Of a DNA stretch of 64,000 nt, positions 44,120 to 55,751 are shown piece by piece. Where the stretch lies: contig JAPZLL010000016.1 of assembly GCA_036250225.1 (NCBI GenBank), forward strand, positions 434,001-498,000. The letters run 5' to 3'. The position numbers were made by a program, and so were the translations under genes. Under the pieces are notes generated by a model, which had not been told where the DNA came from, made no database searches, and saw only the letters and a program-made list of their open reading frames with translations. This DNA is from Cercophora sp. LCS_1 (lineage: Eukaryota > Ascomycota > Sordariomycetes > Sordariales > Lasiosphaeriaceae). Positions within the stretch are counted from its first letter, which is position 1, and each line of letters starts with the position of its first letter.

Positions 44120-46680
44120 ATGTGGGACAGACTCAAGCCGGCCCCTTTGAAGACGGCGGGCAGCCGAGCGGATGACGGCATTTACAGCACTCCGCTTGCG
44201 CGAGGGTATAGCTATTCGATCAAGGGCGGCCCACCACCATCGCGACCGCCCCGCGAGTTTTTGGACCTGAATTAGTGAGTGCTTGAATCTTTCCTTGGCT
44301 CTGGAAGATGAGTGGTGTCCCAGTGCACATGCCCGCACACGACACGGGGACGCGGAGACACAGACACGTTGCCGGAGGCTGTGCCCCGCGGAAGGTGCCT
44401 GTTTGGGCAACCACCACCATGCCCGTCATCCCAGCGACTTACACCCTGGGCCATGCCCCTCCGTTGTTCCTGCGTCAAAGCCTAAAGCCTCAGCGCCCGC
44501 ATTCCAGGTGCGCCTCAGCCATTCCTCGTGCAAAATATTTTCTGGCCATCGCGAAGCGTGTCGCGTGCATCTGGGCTGCTCTTCCCATCCCTTCCTGCGA
44601 CCCGATTGAGTGACTGACATCGGCGCCTTATAGCGAAGCAGCACCTCCTGTACAACCACCTCCACGCAACCCAAATCGCATTGCACTTCGAGCATCCAAC
44701 TTTGGACCGGCATCATCCTTTTATTCGCAGCACGCTCCACCGTCGCCCGACGGCCCTGTCAAACTGGCGTCAACTCGCGGTCAGCGACCCGGTGTGGGAG
44801 AAATCTCCCCGCCGAGCTCGCCGGAGCATGGCTATGGCGGGGCACGCCGTCACCGCGCCGGCGACGTCTCCCCGATCGACGATGATGCTGACGCCCGTCG
44901 CTACGACTTCAGCTCATACCGCAATCCAAACCCACGACCAGGCCGAACGACGCCCTTGGGGGACAGGCCGCCGTCACAAAATCAGAATCGCGGAGGCTCA
45001 AACATCCCGATGATGCGCCGTGCGAGGAGGAAGCAGTCAGACGCCGCCCTCCGTGAAGCGCACGCGAAAGACCGTTCGCCGGCAGCTCAACAGCCTCAGG
45101 GTCCTCCGCAAGAGGGCCCTAGATGGGATCCCCTCACCGGAGAGCGGACAGCGAGCCCCCGTGGCCGCCCAAGCCAGGTCAAGCCTGCCGAATTTGCGCA
45201 GGGACTGGGCATCACGTCGCAGGCCTCTTCCCCACCGCAGCAACGGGGTGTGGCGCCTTCGACGCTCGGTGACAGGGTAAAGCGCATGGCAAGGAAGGCT
45301 GGTGTTGGGGCAAGCGATGACTCGGATCCGGCGGCCGGTGCTTTCACGTCGTCTCGTCCCGGCTGGCGTGGTGCCAGTGGACGGTCTGTTATCGTCGATC
45401 CTGTCCACGACAACCCGGAAGTAGCGCCGTTGAGAGTCCCCGAGAGGAACAATCGGAGAGTTGTATCACCAACATCGGCCTCCGCGCCAAAGCCTGGATT
45501 TGTTGGCGCCTTCCTGAGACGGGGCCAGACCCCACCTGTCAGTCCCGGCCCTGAAACGGGATCCGAATCCGCTGCCCGGGACACCATCCGGAAGGTCGTC
45601 CCCTCATCCCAGCTGTCTCCGACTGAGGCCAGCTCCAATCCGCAAGACCGCCAGAATTACCCACAATCTCCTGTCTCCCCTAATATTCCAGCCCCGGACC
45701 GCGCAGCCAGAGAACTCACACGGGACGTTCTTACCAGCATCAGCGCAAACGCTCCGCCAAGTCCGGCTGTCGGGAGCCCGCAAGACAAATTGTCTGCTAT
45801 CCGGAGGAAACCCCCAGCGAGCTCGACCCATCAGCCACACGATTCTGTGTCGTCGTCGGTATACTCTCAGCAGCCAGAACAACCTCCTGCACCTCCCACT
45901 CATAACCCCAATCCAACCACCATCGCCCCCAGCGACCCTTGGGTACAGCCGCCTTCGCGCTTCAGCGTCACAACGTATGCGACCAGCGCCGCCGACGGTA
46001 CCCCGCGGGAGTCACTTGACGACTTTGCTCACAATCACCCTCCCGTGCCCTCTATGCCTTCACAATTTCAAGAAAGCCCTCAACCCAAGCAGGAATCGGT
46101 GATGGACCGGAGGCGCCCCAAGCTCGACACCTTCGGCGACAGCTCGAGCCCAACCATCGTCGACAGCCCGGTGCACATCTCACTCAAGGACTACCGCCAG
46201 GGCAGAGAGTCACAGGCCGCTCGCGATCGCAGGGCCGCGGCAGGGGCCGGTGTTCACAACTCGATGCCTGCGGTGGCTCGCGCCCGGACGGCAACGACGG
46301 AACGCCCAACTTCGAGTGCCAGCAGCATCAACAAAATGCTCCCTCCTGTGCCGCCCGAGACGAGCGCCGGTGAGGCTAGGGACCGCGTCGGCCTGCTCAA
46401 CGCGCAGCTTCAGGCGCTCGGGAACCGGAGAATCAATATCAATCGGTCCATCAAGCAGATGACGGAGCTGATGCCGACAGACAATGTGCTGGACAGCTTT
46501 GAAGTGATCCGCAAGCGTGAGGAGGAAAAGCGCAAGGTGGAAATGCTCAAGCTGGAGCTCGCCGAGGTGCAGAGGGAGGAATACGAGCTGGGCCTGAAGC
46601 TTCACCGGGCATACAAGCGCCAAGATCGCGACGCCGAGTATGAGGTCACTGGGCTGTGGGTTCGGAGAGTTACTGGCTGA
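44120..46680 (+). CDS. Uncharacterised, mostly disordered protein with C-terminal coiled coil
   Basis: Two exons, 44120-44274 and 44634-46680, give 733 residues. The first exon (MWDRLKPAPLKTAGSR, then GIYSTPLARGYSYSIKGG) reads exactly in frame into the second across a long 359-nt intron, which supports the model. The bulk is Pro/Ser/Arg-rich with SP/TP sites (SPPSSPEHG, SPRGRPSQVKPAEFA, RRGQTPPVSPGP), the look of a phospho-regulated scaffold. A conserved-looking module, TLGDRVKRMARKAGVG, lies near 220. The C-terminal 100 residues form a charged coiled coil (INRSIKQMTELMP; RKREEEKRKVEMLKLELAEVQREEYELGLKLHRAYKRQ). I do not recognise a named family. The coiled coil suggests oligomerisation or partner binding; location is unknown. 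Confidence 0.82.
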
Positions 46681-47654
46681 GAGTCTCGGGAAACATGAAA
46701 AATTGGCTTGAGCGATGGAGTTTTCACGGCATGGCATGGCAACGTCGCATTTTCATTTCTTGCAGCCTTGGTGAATATGACCAGGCTTCCGCTTTCTTAT
46801 CTGTATGACCTTGTGTAGTCCAGGCTCAGTCACAAGATATCCGTTTCACAGTGTTATGAAGGGAATCGGATAATAATACCAAACAAAACTACGTCCTCAG
46901 TGTTACTGCATTAGTGGGAAGAGTATCAAAACAATGCTTGTTGAGTTCTGGCTGTATTTATTATTCCCTCCCTTGTGCCTAGTTACAGCTCTGGCCAAGT
47001 CCCATGCCCGTGTATCAAAACCGCGTCTCGCTGTATTCCTTCCGTAACCACGGAGCTTGGAATTAGAGACCAAAGATATACGTTACAAACAACATGACAC
47101 CGTCCTTCTCCGGAGAGTCAAACGGACCAAAGCGCCACCCCTTCTCTTCAGAGTACTTGTCACGATCGACAAAACTCCCGAGAAGTCCCGAGGAACAAAA
47201 ACAAGATGATTTTCCTAACCTCCCACCCATCCAGCCCGTTCATCAAATCTAATAAACTGTTGCCTCATTTCGTTGAAAATAACAAAACAACAACGCATGT
47301 ATCCATTCCGCGCCAAGTGTCCTTGCGATTAAATCGACCTCCCACCCGTGTAAGTCACGGAGAGGCCAAATTATGGAGGAAAAAAGAAGACGAAAAAAGG
47401 CTAGCGCCGATGAGCGATCTAGGATGGGGGGTATTGTGTAAACGAGCCATCCGAACGAATAAAAGTAAGAGACGATTTGGATAAAGTTCCTTTTTTTGTG
47501 CGCCGGAATGTTGTGTAGAAAATGCTAAGGTAAAAAGACAAGCTGTAGCGGGTAAGTTGAAAAGCTGGCGGGAGCGGGATAGAGATGACTGTCACACATG
47601 TAGATCGTATCAGTCCACTTTGCCAGATATCATGAGGAAGGATGTGCTGCAGAT
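46681..47654. other. Convergent 3' region between the disordered-protein gene and the zinc-finger gene
   Basis: About 1 kb, relatively A+T-rich, with no gene or structured element recognised. Bounded on the right by the in-frame extension described with the zinc-finger gene. Confidence 0.5.
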
Positions 47655-47849
47655 CTAAGACTTCGGACCTGGGCCCTTGTGCCCCGGGGGCCACCGAAGC
47701 GGCGGCGACTTCACCACCGAAGACGTCGGGCGAGATGCATTTTTAGGCGGCCTTCCGCGACGCTTGGGCACTAGAAATGAAGAGCTGATGTTGCTCGAAG
47801 CCGCTGGTCTTGCAGTTGCCATATCCGTCCCGGGCCGGCTTGTGCTCTT
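47655..47849 (-). other. 64-codon in-frame extension with AT-hook after the zinc-finger gene stop
   Basis: Directly after the TAG stop at 47852-47850, the same frame stays open for 64 codons to a second TAG at 47657-47655. It reads KSTSRPGTDMATARPA ... SSFLVPKRRGRPPKNASRP ... and ends GPGPKS. PKRRGRPPKN is a canonical AT-hook core (RGRP flanked by basic residues). I checked every codon. No GT donor upstream with a fungal consensus would remove the TAG as part of an intron. It may be 3' UTR, a readthrough extension, or the true C-terminus cut off by a point mutation. Confidence 0.5.
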
Positions 47850-50800
47850 CTAGGACACAGCCGGAGGCCCGGTCACGGGTTTTGAGGGCGTTAAACTCTG
47901 CCGGATGTGAGAGGGTAAGGTGGGCGGGATATCCTCGTCGTCCGATGAGCTTGCATCATCTGCCCGGTCAGATTTCTTGTCAGTTGTCGTGAGGTCAACG
48001 ACTTGCGGCTTGTCGCCGTTGGGCGTGCTAGAGACTACAGGGCTGGTGGCAGACTCGCGGGCGATCGGCTGTGGGCGTGCGGTAGGATCCTGGGTAGCCG
48101 CAGTTGCTGCACTACCAGAGAGCCCGCCGCCCATCTCAGTGACGGACAGCGTTTTGCGCGTTGGAGTATCCTCGGTTTGCCGGTAGGAAGTATGATAGCC
48201 CCCTTCGGCATCCATTCGGCGTCGCTTGGCATCGTGCTCTTCCCAGACGTTGTTCGCGCGTGGCGTGTTAGCGGCAGTCCACCCACTGTTGCCGACTGGG
48301 CGAACAGGCTGAGAATCAGTTTGAGGGGCGGGGCTGGCGTTAGCTGATGTTGCACTCAGAGCAGCCTTGGCTCTCTCGCGTTCCGCCCGCTCAGCCCTCT
48401 TTATGCCCAGCCGTTCCTTTTCCGCTTGAATCTCAGCCTTTGTGCGGCGCTCACGAAGTCGGACGCCGTATTTCTTGCGAATCATTGACTGCTTGGTGCC
48501 AAAACTATTGCGTAAACCCTCGATTCTCGATCGACGCTCATTCTCGTCGACTATAGATTCGGCTTCCCTGAATCTCGGGGCATACTTGGCCTCGGCTTGA
48601 CGGAGTTCTTCATTCATCGCATCAAGTTCCTGTTTTGACAGGTGACCGTACGGATCTGCGGGGTTCGGGGAAGCCGTCGGGGTGCCTGTTATGGCAACAG
48701 ATCGCTGGATGGACTGGCTGTGAACTGGGGTTGAATGTGGCTGAGCTTGCGAGGAATGGTAGCCGTTTTGCCCGGGGCTTTGGGCGTTTACGGAAGGGAG
48801 GATCGCAACTGGGTTTGCTTGGGGGACTGGAGCGGTCCTCGGAGGACGCCCTGGCCCCCTCGACTTCCCGGCGAGACTACCGCCGCAAATCTGGCTACTC
48901 ATATGCTAGAGAGATGTGAGCTTGGGACTGAATAGCGGTGATTGAGCCGAGCTTACCGCATGGAGCTCCTCAACACTGGTGAAGCCTTGACCGCAAGGGC
49001 TGCAAGCATGGTGGAACCCTTCTGCCGTAGGTGGAGTGGCACTGCAAATGTTGTTTCTGACATGCTGCTATTGTGTCAATGCCGTTCGGTACTTAGAGCC
49101 AAAGACTCTGGTGGAAGCTTACATAATCATAGGGCGCTTGGTAAACGAACGTACGAAAGCACCTGGTACATTGCAACTGCAGGGTGGAAGGACTGTTTGC
49201 AGGCTGGGGGTGTGCCGGCTGAGGTTGTCTCTGACTAAAACTGGCAGCGGTTGCGCCAGCTCCGGGATATGCCTCTTGAGGGATGACGCGTTCGTGTTGG
49301 TCCTCTTGAACCATATCCGAGGGGTCGTAGCCCAGACGCTCTGCTTTGGCAAGCGCATTGATCAATGGCTTGGCCTCGATGGTGAGAAGGCGCTTCTCCA
49401 GGCATCTATCAAGGAAGCTGTCGCTAGCCTTGCTCAGAATCTGATCCATCACGGCATCCAGATCAGCCGTGCTGAAGTGGTTGATCAGCTCGTCCTTTGA
49501 CTCGGCTACCATCTTGCGTCCGAAGTCTCTAACAGCGCGACGAGTGATGGAAGGGACAGCGTGGTGGATGGAGGCATTCAGCTGCAGAACAATTAGCAAC
49601 CGAGAATGATCGACTGTTAGTGGATCGGATGGAAGGAAGGCTTTTGGATGTGAATTGTTCTGATGATAGTTTTGAGGTGAAGGGATCGATGTCGGGTAAG
49701 AAGGATCCGATGAGTGCGAGCCATGTGTAGAACGAGTTGAACTACACAATGTGTGAAGGGTGGTAGTGAAGAGGTATCCGTTGCATTGTTTCCTCAATGT
49801 TGGATGTGATAATGGGTTCGTGATGGCATCATTTGCTCACTCACTGAGTGGCACGCGACAGGTTATTAGACGCGTCGCGCGTCGATTGAGGAAAAAAAAA
49901 AAAACCAGATGATGGGCCTCTCACCCGTAGCCCAACCACCAAAGCAAGTATAAGGAGAAAATAAACTTACAACAAAGGCTTGGTGAAACTCGGAGCCCAA
50001 GAGGCATTTCTCCCAGTTATCGCGGACCACTCTTCGGACAGACTCTGCTAGGCTCTGCTGAACAGCATAAGTGAGGCGGGTGCAATCGTCGACAAATTTA
50101 TTGTTGATGCGCGCATGGTCCTGGGTCGGTGATGGGAAGCCCGATGAGCGCGGACTCGACGCCTGCTGGGGTTGGCTCACCCGCCGCCCAGGCGGGTCCA
50201 TGATGATGGGTTTGTGAGAGAGTGTATGTGAGTGCTGGACGGGGATCGGTTGGACAGTGCGTGGTACAACGGGTGGCGGCGGCAGAGGTTGCGAAGATGC
50301 CGGAGGCAGGGAGTGATGCAGCGGCGGCAGTGTGGCCGGTGCCGTGTTCGGTTGCGACGCAAATAGGGGAAGGGGCGGCTGCCGCAGCGGTGGTGGGGGT
50401 TGATGATGCTGATGGGGCGGCGCCTGTTGATTTTGCGTGTGCGATTGCACCTGTTGCGAGTGGGAATTCGGGTGAGGATGCGAATGAGAATGTGGATGTG
50501 CGTGCGTGTGAGGATGCGGCAGAGTTGGTAGTGGATCCGGGCGCTGCTGCACTTGCTGCGTTTGAGACTGCGGCTGTTGTGATTGTTGCGACAGTGGTGG
50601 GGGTTGGATCTGTAGCGGGTAGGAATGTTGCTGAAGCTGGTGGTGCTGGGTTGGTGGAGGTGGCAACTGGTGGAGGGGTGCTTGCGGCGGTGGTGGTTGC
50701 TGTGCCTGGAGTTTCCCCGGCTGGGCCTGGCCGCCATCATATTTGACTGTCATTGGGTCCCTCCAACGGAGGTGTTCCTTGCTGGCAGTGGTCATGCCGC

Positions 50801-51146
50801 CCGCGCGACCAGCATTGTTAGCGTTGGCAATTGCATTGATGGCAGCGCTCGCCTCTGCGCTGAGAGTTGAATCTGGGGTTCGTGAAAGCGGTGGTAGCAG
50901 CGGGTGCCCATTACCATTGATAGTTGGCGTCGAGGGATGGGACAAAGGTGTGCCTGTCCGAGTCCCGGGACTCGCCGATGCGTGTTGCGAAGTGGGCGCG
51001 ACACCATTCGCCGCGTAGTGCTCAGTGATGGCAGCGGCAGAAGTCGAAGCAGGGGCGCCAACCGCGACCGCGTCCGGTGATCTGGGCGCCCTAACTTCCG
51101 CTGCCGCCGGGCTTGGCTGCTCCAGATTTTGATGCTGCTGAGGTTG

Positions 51147-51182
<36 letters not shown>

Positions 51183-51230
51183 CTCTTCTCCGGCAGCCGG
51201 CCCGGAGGCCGTCTGCTCAACCCCCTCCAT
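47850..51230 (-). CDS. Poly-Q protein with two C2HC zinc fingers and AT-hook-like motifs
   Basis: Four exons on the minus strand, 51230-49971, 49581-49123, 49064-48957 and 48905-47850, give 960 residues. Residues 1-375 are low complexity: a Q10 run near 17, then long P/Q/H-rich stretches. A well-conserved helical domain follows (DCTRLTYAVQQSLAESVRRVVRDNW; AVRDFGRKMVAESKDELINHF; CLEKRLLTIEAKPLINALAKAERLGYD). Two fingers, CTRC...H...C (558-580) and CSPC...H...C (594-616), both have spacing C-X2-C-X12-H-X5-C. RGPGRPPR just after them is AT-hook-like. A long charged coil (NERRSRIEGLRNSFGTKQSMIRKKYG; RAERAERERAK) lies near 735-805. The composition suggests a nuclear chromatin or transcription factor; no named family recognised. 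The first intron is 389 nt. Start chosen as first ATG; upstream frame lacks ATG. Confidence 0.82.
51150..51179. repeat. (CTG/CAG)10 trinucleotide repeat encoding poly-Q
   Basis: Ten perfect CTG units on the + strand, read as ten CAG glutamine codons on the minus strand within the zinc-finger protein (residues 18-27). A pure repeat, so prone to length change. Confidence 0.95.
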
Positions 51231-53016
51231 CTCTATCGCCAGGCCGATCGTGTGCGTCGATGCGCGTTGAGGTGGAAGCTGCGTGTGAGGTGCTGTCCGG
51301 GTTCCCCGTGGGAATGTTTTTCGTTGGGGGCGCTGCGTGGCGCCTGCGTCTCGCTTTATAATGAGGGTTACCCTAACAGGCGGCGCCTCACTCAAACTTT
51401 GCCTTGACGTCGGGTCACTTTTCAGCGAAAGGATTGATTGTTCGGCAGGTCAGGAACAAGTGGGCCTCGGTGTTCTTTTTTCTTCGATTCGAGATGTCTG
51501 AGTGCTTGAAGGTTTCAGAAGGAGAAATGGAAAGAAGCAAGCTTCCAAGTTTGCGCGCCAGTGCAGACACGGCCCTCCTGGTTTGCGACTGCCCCGACGG
51601 AAATGCAAATCGGAAATCGGGGACCCCAGCAGAGCCAGGGGGTAGTAGCGCCGCTACTCTCGGAGTACCTTCTTCTTAGAAAAACTTTTTTTCTCAGCTA
51701 AGCTTCGGTTAAAAGGGATGGGCGCACTTATTTAATAAAAGATTAACAAGTTAATTAAACCCAGCCACGAATCTGGCTAGCTTCCGAGATTTATATTTGC
51801 TAAGCAGCACAAGGAGCTACTTTTTCCTCGCCAGCAAACTTACCCAATTCGCTCCCCGGTTTGCGAGCAGTCCACCCCTGACGAGCACCTGCCTTTGTCT
51901 CCTTTGCTTGGGTCGCACCTTATTTCCTTGAGCTTCTAGCCTTGCGCCCCAATGAAGCAATTTTTCTACATTCTCTGATCTTCACCAGCGACTGCCGGCC
52001 CCACCAGTCGATAGACTAAATGTACTATTAAAACGTGGCATCATGGCGTACAACTCCCGCTCGTATTATCCCGTCCACCCTCAATGCCGGTGGTGCCTCT
52101 CTTCCCCCAGTCGACAAGTCGCGATTTCTGACCGGGATGAGACCGCAGGAACCCAAATGTAGGGAACGGGCGAGGTCGAGGTGGAGTGTCAGGCAACCCA
52201 AGTCACTTGCCGGTTGCCGTATCTGTCCCTTCAGAAGCCGTCCAGCGTCTGAATGATAACACCAGGGCTAGGGACATATGTTGGATCTCGTCTCATGTCT
52301 TGAAACGCATGCTAAAAGGCAGATCCCTGCGACACCGAGTACCGATGGGCGCTCTCAGCTCGTCATTCGCACGCCTGGCCGAGCATGAAATAACGATCGC
52401 GCACGGGAATGCGAAACAGAACGAGCCCATGTCTGGACTGGGAAGGTACAAACATGTTAATATGTTACAGGCGACCGCCACTGGTCTACCGCATATCACG
52501 CAACGCCGTTGGGTAGGCTTCGCTCTGCCGTTGGCCGGACCCGACATGGGGCACGAGTCGGACAGTGCCAGCAAGAGCAGCACTTAGCTCACTCTGTCTT
52601 TTACTACCTCCCTTTTACGTAAATTGCTTGCCGCAGCTCGGTACGCCATATACGGCCAGCTATTCTCGAGTTGGTGCTTTCCGAGCCGGATAAATGCGAC
52701 AGGCGTTGCGTAGCAGGATGCGTGTTACCATGGTGCGATCTTCGTGATAACCGACCGACATAAGCGCAATAAATAGCGGTCTTCTTAGCATACGATGCAC
52801 GTCAGTTGTTACACCAGGCTCGTTTGCTTGGCTGGGCAAGCTGGGTTGCGCGGCTTTCTGCTCGGTGGACATTCTGCACGTCTGCAAGTCAGATGTGGGT
52901 GTCCATGGGAATAATTAGAAAACACTCCGAGACGCCATACTATTCGTTAACGCTGAAAACCTGCTCTAATACCCTCCTCGGGATCTTTTTCTGCCCCGTG
53001 TTCAGGGTAGCATTTC
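51231..53016. other. Intergenic region between annexin and the zinc-finger gene
   Basis: 1.8 kb without a supported gene. A markedly A+T-rich block lies at about 51670-51800 (runs such as TTTATTTAATAAAAG). Several ORFs at 52.0-52.6 kb look random. Probably the zinc-finger gene promoter plus the annexin 3' UTR. Confidence 0.45.
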
Positions 53017-54545
53017 TTAGACGTTCTCCCCAATGCAGGCCAACATCAACCGCTCGTAGTCGCCGCTCGTTTCCCCCTTGATCCTGGATGCCAAGCTCCT
53101 GCGATATCGCTTCTCGTAAGCACCACGGACGTTAGCCATATTGTTCCGGTCCCAGTGACAGCGAACAATCCGGCTGACGAGTAGATGGTCCTTTGTCCCC
53201 ATTCCGGCCATGGCATCTTCGAGAAGTTGAGCCTGATGCATGTACTTGTCGAGGCCCTGGCGCAGCTGATGGAGCAGTGCATCCTCCATATGGCCAGAAA
53301 ACTCCTGTACCGGCGTTAGTAATGTCACTGCAAGCGCAACCATGCATGCACCCACCTTTCGGATGACCTCTTCGAGGTTTCTTGCATATCGTTGTTGATA
53401 CGTGTAAGCGATGGCGCGGATCTGGTTGTCGTTCCTCGTGCTCAGAATGCTGCACACCTTGATCTCATCGGTTCCAACCTTGCCCTCGGTCGCAGTATAC
53501 AGGTCGCCCACGTCGCGGTCGATATCGGCCTGGACGACAGGCGCCGAGTCCTCGGCTCGCTGGGCCCCCAGAACGATCATGAAGTGTCTCTCGGTCTTCA
53601 TGCTGAGGTCGCCGCGCACGTCATCCTCCAACCTATGACGGAACACGCGGTGATACTCGCTCTTGATCGCGTTGATGTCCGCGTTCGATCTGCCGAGCAG
53701 CACGTCGTTCAGCACCTTCTCCTTGGTGCCAGGGCCGTCCATCGCGTCACGGAGCAGGTGCACGTCGTTCAGAAGAGGACCCCGAACAAGGGCCATCAAC
53801 CCCTTTTCCAGCCATCCGCCCGTCTCCTTCTGGATGTCCGCCTCAAGATTGCGGCGATGGATCCGCGAAAAGGCGTCTCGAATGGTGGCAATCTGAAGGG
53901 GGTCCTTGTTGGCCAACACCCGGATCAGCGTCTTCTCATCTGTCCCGAGACCCTTCATGGCAGCCCGCAGGGCATTGGCATCCGCGTCGCCGTTCCACCC
54001 GATTATTTGTGGAGGACCATAGCCCAAGGATGCTGGGGTCGGGGGATAGTGTTGCGGAGGGGGCGCGGGCGCCCCGTATTGCTGGGCCGGGGGTTGTCCG
54101 TATGGTGCCGCGGGAGGCGGTTGCTGGCCGTAACCCTGCGGAGCGCCGTACTGCTGCGGAGGGGGAGCGCCATATCCTGCCTGTGGAGGAGGCGCACCGT
54201 ATGGCTGTGCGGGCGGCGCGCCGTATCCGGATTGAGGCGGCGGTGCGCCATACGGGGGTTGTTGCTGTTGCTGCTGGTAGTACTGTCCGGGCGGGGGTCC
54301 CGGCGGAGCGCCATAGGGCTGCGGTGACGGCGCGCCGTAAGGCTGCTGCGGAGGGGGTGCGCCGTAGCCCTGCGGTGGGGGGTAGCCAGCTTGCGGTGGT
54401 GGGGCACCGTACGGTTGCTGTGGCTGCTGGTAGTAACCCCCTTGCTGCGGAGGAGGTTCTGTAATCAGCAGTCAGCGAGCATTCTGACGCAAGATCGTCG
54501 CGGAGCAAACTCACGGCCGTAAGGCGGGTAGCCCGGGTAAGACAT
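53017..54545 (-). CDS. Annexin with Pro/Tyr/Gln-rich N-terminal head
   Basis: Three exons on the minus strand, 54545-54515, 54458-53356 and 53304-53017, give 473 residues. Annexins bind acidic phospholipid membranes in a Ca2+-dependent way. The head (residues 1-150) consists of loose repeats of PYGAPPPQ/GYGAPPPQ, prone to phase separation or partner binding. Four annexin repeats follow: AMKGLGTDEKTLIRVLANK, AMDGPGTKEKVLNDVLLG, EGKVGTDEIKVCSILSTR and AMAGMGTKDHLLVSRIVRC, each with the GxGT loop. The C-terminus GDYERLMLACIGENV is typical. Exon 1 is only 31 nt (MSYPGYPPYG) and its join to exon 2 is in frame. Role in secretion or membrane repair is inferred. A 311-residue antisense ORF covers the N-terminal half and is spurious. 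Confidence 0.95.
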
Positions 54546-55751
54546 CGTCGCTAGATAGCTGTTTTATGAGTCGGTCGTGTATGCCCGCTGCGAGAACTGG
54601 GGGCGAGTCGCGAGGGGCGGGCTGTCGACCGGATTGGAGGCAACGGCTGAGCTTTATGGTCCCAGATGCGGGGAAGTTTGTGTCGATGCCCAGTCCGAGA
54701 ACCTGGAAACTTGGTGGACCGCAACGCGCGCGAAATGGAGAACAGTGACGAGACTGGGGCCGCCAGCTAAGGTGTCGCCGGTTGGCGCTGATATATACTG
54801 GACGACTCGGGCGAATCGACCGCTCCGCCATCGCCCGTCTCGTCGTCCAGCGTGGGCAAGTGCATCATGTTGCGTCAAACTGTGGCGCAGTTGGGATGGC
54901 AATGGCCGATGAGCCGACCATTTGGTGCCGCGCCTCGGCGGGCCTTGAGCTAGGAGCCACTAGCGGCATCGAGAAAATGGATTGTCGAGACTTGAGAGAT
55001 CCGACAGGCCTCCAACATGGAAGAAGGGATCATGTCACGACACCCCGCCTTCGTTCCTACAACAGAGGTGCTTCAATGGGAAAGTTTGGATGCCCCCCGT
55101 TTGGTGCCTGGCGCCTCTCCTCCCTGCCGGGCGGGGGCCTACTACGGCTGTCTGCCACCAACCTGGAAGCGCGCTGCCAAGCCACAATGCGCACGGATGA
55201 TGCAGGTGACACCTTGGGACGCGAACTCCCCTCTGCGAGATCCTTGCCAGAGGCTCCCAATCGCTGCCTCTCACATTCTACTAAATTCGTTTCGATTTTA
55301 ACTCAGACTTACGAGATAACTACTAGCATGATCTCCAGGACATCAGCATGCAAGTCGCTGATTTACCCAAGTTGGTTGATAATCTTGTGCTGCACACCAC
55401 CCGAAGTCCAGCCGGATCCTTGGCGGAAATTTGGGAGGCTGGACAAATTGTTAGCGCTCCAGTCGTCGCAGCTGCGGTTGTCAACCACCCGAATTTCAGG
55501 GGTCGAAAACACCCCTTTCACATCACGCCTGCCAGTATGGCCAGCCATCTGAATTATCCAACATCACCGTGAACCCATTAAAACTCATGTCCTGCATATC
55601 TAGGTTTGTGCCCTCTTCTCTCTTCGTATCTCCACTGCTTCCCCACGAAACCACAACAAGGCTGCATTGCATTCTGCCTTCAGGTGTGAAGTTTTACGGT
55701 CGTGGCTCGTGGCCTGCCGATTTCAGTCGTTCATCTTGGAAGTTGTTCAAG
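54546..55751. other. Divergent intergenic region between annexin and the mucin-like gene
   Basis: 1.2 kb. An ATATATA element at 54791-54797 lies about 245 bp before the annexin start. The frame of the downstream gene is open from 55569, but that extension lacks a signal sequence and looks like leader. Nothing else is recognisable. Confidence 0.5.

Noticed and set aside
47850..48043. An intron ending at the TAG to explain the AT-hook extension
   Set aside because: The TAG could be a YAG acceptor, but the GT dinucleotides upstream lack the GTRNGT donor consensus or would give introns of about 30 nt; not supportable without transcript data.
51670..51800. A+T-rich block as a possible RIP-mutated transposon remnant
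   Set aside because: Only about 130 bp, with no repeats, terminal inverted repeats or transposase frames; ordinary A+T-rich intergenic DNA is sufficient.
53392..54327. 311-codon + strand ORF
   Set aside because: Antisense to the annexin gene, whose four repeats and splice sites are unambiguous; the composition is an artefact of GC-rich third positions.
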